Below, one piece after another: positions 62,179 to 64,000 of a stretch of DNA of 64,000 nucleotides. This DNA is from CAZRIE01 sp964600075 (GTDB lineage: Bacteria; Bacteroidota; Bacteroidia; Flavobacteriales; Flavobacteriaceae). The notes under the pieces were generated by a model. That model worked only from the letters and a program-made list of their open reading frames with translations. It was not told the origin of the DNA and ran no database searches. A program made the position numbers and the translations under genes. The DNA is taken from contig CAZRIE010000002.1 in assembly GCA_964600075.1 (NCBI GenBank), positions 61,502 to 125,501 of the forward strand, given 5' to 3'. Position 1 is the stretch's first letter; each line of letters opens with the position of its first letter.

Positions 62179-62598
62179 CTAATCATTTTTATTCAATAGG
62201 ATTTTTGCATTTTCTATACTCGAATTGATTTCTTCTTGCAGCGCCTTTACCTTTTCTTCCTCTTCATCGAGCCATTGCTTTTTTTGATCAGAGAGTTCCT
62301 TCCCGTTCAATATTTCATCGGGATCAAACCGGTTTCCGAAATTCTGCATCCAATCCATCATCGATTTGTTGGCGGCTTGAAGGTCTTTTCGAGCCTGCTC
62401 GTATTGTATTCTTAAATCGGTACTGTCATTTTCTTTATCGTTAAGCTCACCAACCAAACTTCCCAATTTGCTCATTTTTGGCATTACCACGTCGTGTATG
62501 GCCATCACCTCCTTCATCTGGGTGTTTTCTTTTTCCTCCTTACAAGAAGAAACAGATAGTAGTAGTGGTATGGCAACTAGTAAAATAATTTTTCTCAT
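62179..62598 (-). CDS. Coiled-coil lipoprotein, paralogue 2
   Basis: A 139-residue predicted lipoprotein (lipobox SVSSC, Cys19) with a helical mature chain (VMAIHDVVMPKMSKLGSL, AANKSMMDWMQNFGNRFDPDEILNGKELSDQKKQWL). It is a paralogue of the protein encoded at 61645-62094, differing in how it is anchored. The conserved His and Met residues in the first helix could bind metal, given the Met/His-rich neighbour, but this is speculative. Confidence 0.75.
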   Translation of the reverse strand: MRKIILLVAIPLLLSVSSCKEEKENTQMKEVMAIHDVVMPKMSKLGSLVGELNDKENDSTDLRIQYEQARKDLQAANKSMMDWMQNFGNRFDPDEILNGKELSDQKKQWLDEEEEKVKALQEEINSSIENAKILLNKND

Positions 62599-62677
62599 CG
62601 GTGTATTTTCAACAAATATAGGCCATTCCGCTCAGGAGCAAAACTACTAGAAAATGGAAATGGCCCTATAGTTTCGT

Positions 62678-63700
62678 TTATAGAGAGTATTGTAGCCCGA
62701 GTGTTAAGGTCTCTTTGTTTTTAAGCTGAATACCGTTAAGGTTTTGATATAACGGATAACCAAATTCAAAACCGAATCTCAGGTTTTTTAGTGCCCCCGA
62801 AGGCCCATAAAGGTTGAAGCCGATTCCAGAATTAATAAGATCGCCTCCAGAATTTTCGGTATCGGCCGTAATCACCATCATAGGGTTCAGGTTAGGATCA
62901 AATCCATTGATTTCTCCAACTAAAAGGCCTTCGATTCGGGCCGAAAAGCTCAGCCAATCTGCAGCCTTTATGCCTAACCAATTGTTTAGGCTATACCGAT
63001 TGCCATAACTGTAGTCTCTTGAGTTCTTTCCAAAACGGAACGTTCCGCGCAATTGGCCCCCATACGAAAACAAATCGCCTTGACAAAGGTAGGTCAGGGC
63101 CAGATTTGTATCAAAGGTTCCGCTTCCTATTTGCATGGGGTATGGTAAATTTACTTCGTTTGGCGTGGATGCGGGAATTACATCCTTTTCCGTTACACTC
63201 CCCGTGGGTATGGAGAAGCCTAGTTGCCCGTGCATGGTTTGCTCGTTCTTATTAAAAAATCGGTACAGTCCCGAAACCTTAAGGTCTCCAAAACCTGAAG
63301 CTTCGGTTGTGAACATACCACCCATACGGGTAACGTGATCCATTTCCATAGACATGACATTGACCATGGCCATTAGGGTGATTTTATCGCTAGGTGCGTA
63401 CATTGCCCCGAGCATATGCATGTTCATGGGCATCTTGGTCGGGGTGACCATGTAGTCGGCTAGCGCGTCATCAAAAGAGGCATTGTCGCTACCTCGTTTC
63501 AGGTCTTCCATGTTCATGAACATATAGCGGTAGCTGAACATCCACTCACCCTTGCCGTGCATATGGTTGCCCATTACCGAAATCGGGGCGTGTCCGTCGG
63601 GTCTTCCGGCAGACCATTTTTCTTTAGTATCGTTCTCTGTTTCCTGTGCATATAGTATTACGGTTGCCATAATAGCTATGGCAGCTAATCTAATTTTCAT
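62678..63700 (-). CDS. Met/His-rich outer-membrane transporter-like protein
   Basis: A 340-residue protein with a signal peptide (ends ILYAQ, about residue 19) and a beta-barrel pattern ending in LTLGLQYSL, as expected for an outer-membrane protein. The first 130 mature residues are unusually rich in Met and His (GNHMHGKGEWMFSYRYMFMNME, MPMNMHMLGAMYAP, MVNVMSMEMDHVTRMGGMF), a composition seen in copper-handling proteins. It precedes two paralogous exported proteins on the same strand. Copper handling is inference from composition. Confidence 0.7.
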   Translation of the reverse strand: MKIRLAAIAIMATVILYAQETENDTKEKWSAGRPDGHAPISVMGNHMHGKGEWMFSYRYMFMNMEDLKRGSDNASFDDALADYMVTPTKMPMNMHMLGAMYAPSDKITLMAMVNVMSMEMDHVTRMGGMFTTEASGFGDLKVSGLYRFFNKNEQTMHGQLGFSIPTGSVTEKDVIPASTPNEVNLPYPMQIGSGTFDTNLALTYLCQGDLFSYGGQLRGTFRFGKNSRDYSYGNRYSLNNWLGIKAADWLSFSARIEGLLVGEINGFDPNLNPMMVITADTENSGGDLINSGIGFNLYGPSGALKNLRFGFEFGYPLYQNLNGIQLKNKETLTLGLQYSL

Positions 63701-63768
63701 TCGAAATAAGTATAAAATTAAAATTGAAGTAGGGGCACTCTTGAAATCTCAAAAAAAGAATTCAAAAA

Positions 63769-63792
63769 CGCTGATCTGAAACTAGATCAGTG
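63769..63792 (-). terminator. Terminator overlapping the stop of the gene at the right edge
   Basis: CGCTGATCT (63769-63777) pairs with AGATCAGTG (63784-63792) around a 6-base loop that includes part of the stop codon of the rightmost gene. On the minus strand a T-rich run follows. Confidence 0.7.
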
Positions 63793-64000
63793 TTGTGGGC
63801 GGGTGGAAACTTTGACCACTAAACAAGAAATTGTGGTGATTCGCATACTGTTGTGAAGCAATGCTAGTAATTATCTTCTTTTCGGGAGGGTCGACAGAAA
63901 GAAAATTAACGAACCCGATAGGGTATTCTTCCATTGCAATACGGGGCAGGTTCTGTCTTTTCTCCTCATTTTGCTTGTCGAGCTGCTGCATCAGATAACA
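63782..64000 (-). CDS. C-terminal part of an unrecognised protein (partial)
   Basis: An open frame enters from the right edge without a stop and ends with TAG at 63782-63784. The visible 72 residues (CYLMQQLDKQNEEKRQNLP ... HNFLFSGQSFHPPTTLI) match no family I can name. The ending is rich in His, Ser and Pro. A terminator hairpin overlaps the stop codon, so the gene is probably real. It is upstream of the Met-rich outer-membrane gene. Confidence 0.5.
   Translation of the reverse strand, partial: CYLMQQLDKQNEEKRQNLPRIAMEEYPIGFVNFLSVDPPEKKIITSIASQQYANHHNFLFSGQSFHPPTTLI

Noticed and set aside
1..64000. tRNA, rRNA, CRISPR arrays or known riboswitches
   Set aside because: I looked in the gaps for cloverleaf-like T-loop motifs, repeat-spacer periodicity and known aptamer cores and saw none; a covariance-model search would be needed to exclude weak cases.

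Overview
This window comes from a member of the Bacteroidota, almost certainly a marine Flavobacteriaceae. The evidence is: type IX secretion sorting domains of both kinds (type A at 271-1116, type B at 22508-24388); the gliding genes gldE-gldD; flavobacterial DUF families (DUF4296, DUF4271, DUF3098); the TAnnTTTG -7 promoter element in front of many genes; almost no Shine-Dalgarno sequences; and frequent TTG starts. Genus cannot be fixed from the sequence. I saw no tRNA, rRNA, CRISPR array, intact insertion sequence or prophage.

Layout. 0-1.2 kb: the end of an unknown gene and two tiny proteins made of little more than a secretion signal and a type IX sorting domain. 1.2-16.7 kb: housekeeping genes (acyl-protein synthetase-like gene, fhs, tyrS, NAD epimerase, DUF4296 lipoprotein, pyrC, polyprenyl-phosphate mannose synthase, GT39 glycosyltransferase, DUF4271, hemD, pckA, DUF423, saccharopine dehydrogenase and an Lrp regulator). 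16.8-17.8 kb: a single TIR-CHAT-like fusion, a possible immune effector. 17.8-28.7 kb: acetyltransferase, zinc peptidase, leuS carrying unusual inserts, a type B adhesin-like protein, ftsX-DUF3098-uppP-truB, a TonB-like protein and a thioredoxin-like protein.

28.8-41.7 kb is the most unusual part. A TetR-ABC-HlyD-TolC exporter operon, whose ABC ATPase has lost three of its catalytic motifs, is followed by an AT-rich block of small unknown genes, a CutA/PII-like protein, a decayed LysR fragment, a YitT-family membrane protein, a secreted beta-carbonic anhydrase, a LysR regulator, a mirrored set of two small membrane proteins and two paralogous soluble proteins, and an SbtA-type bicarbonate transporter. 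The same 15-bp palindrome lies against the -7 element of two promoters with identical layout: that of the tetR-exporter operon and that of the hypothetical-yitT operon. This suggests one TetR regulon. I read the block as an inorganic-carbon uptake island with uncharacterised small partners; that reading is inference.

41.7-64 kb: tag, a secreted protein, a truncated outer-membrane gene remnant, a GNAT-M61 peptidase pair, and a biotin cluster (bioF-DUF2007-bioD, then a CotH lipoprotein insertion, then bioA-KAS-bioB and a cupin-like gene). After it come recX, an RNase E/G gene, a 29-residue basic ribosome-associated protein, an HU gene, mutY, ssb, gldE, gldD, two tandem paralogous exported proteins and a Met/His-rich outer-membrane protein. 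A palindrome-ended short repeat occurs at 8395-8557 and 58950-59154, with one lone end at 14658. REP-like hairpins have been captured inside the reading frames of leuS and the biotin-cluster ketoacyl synthase.
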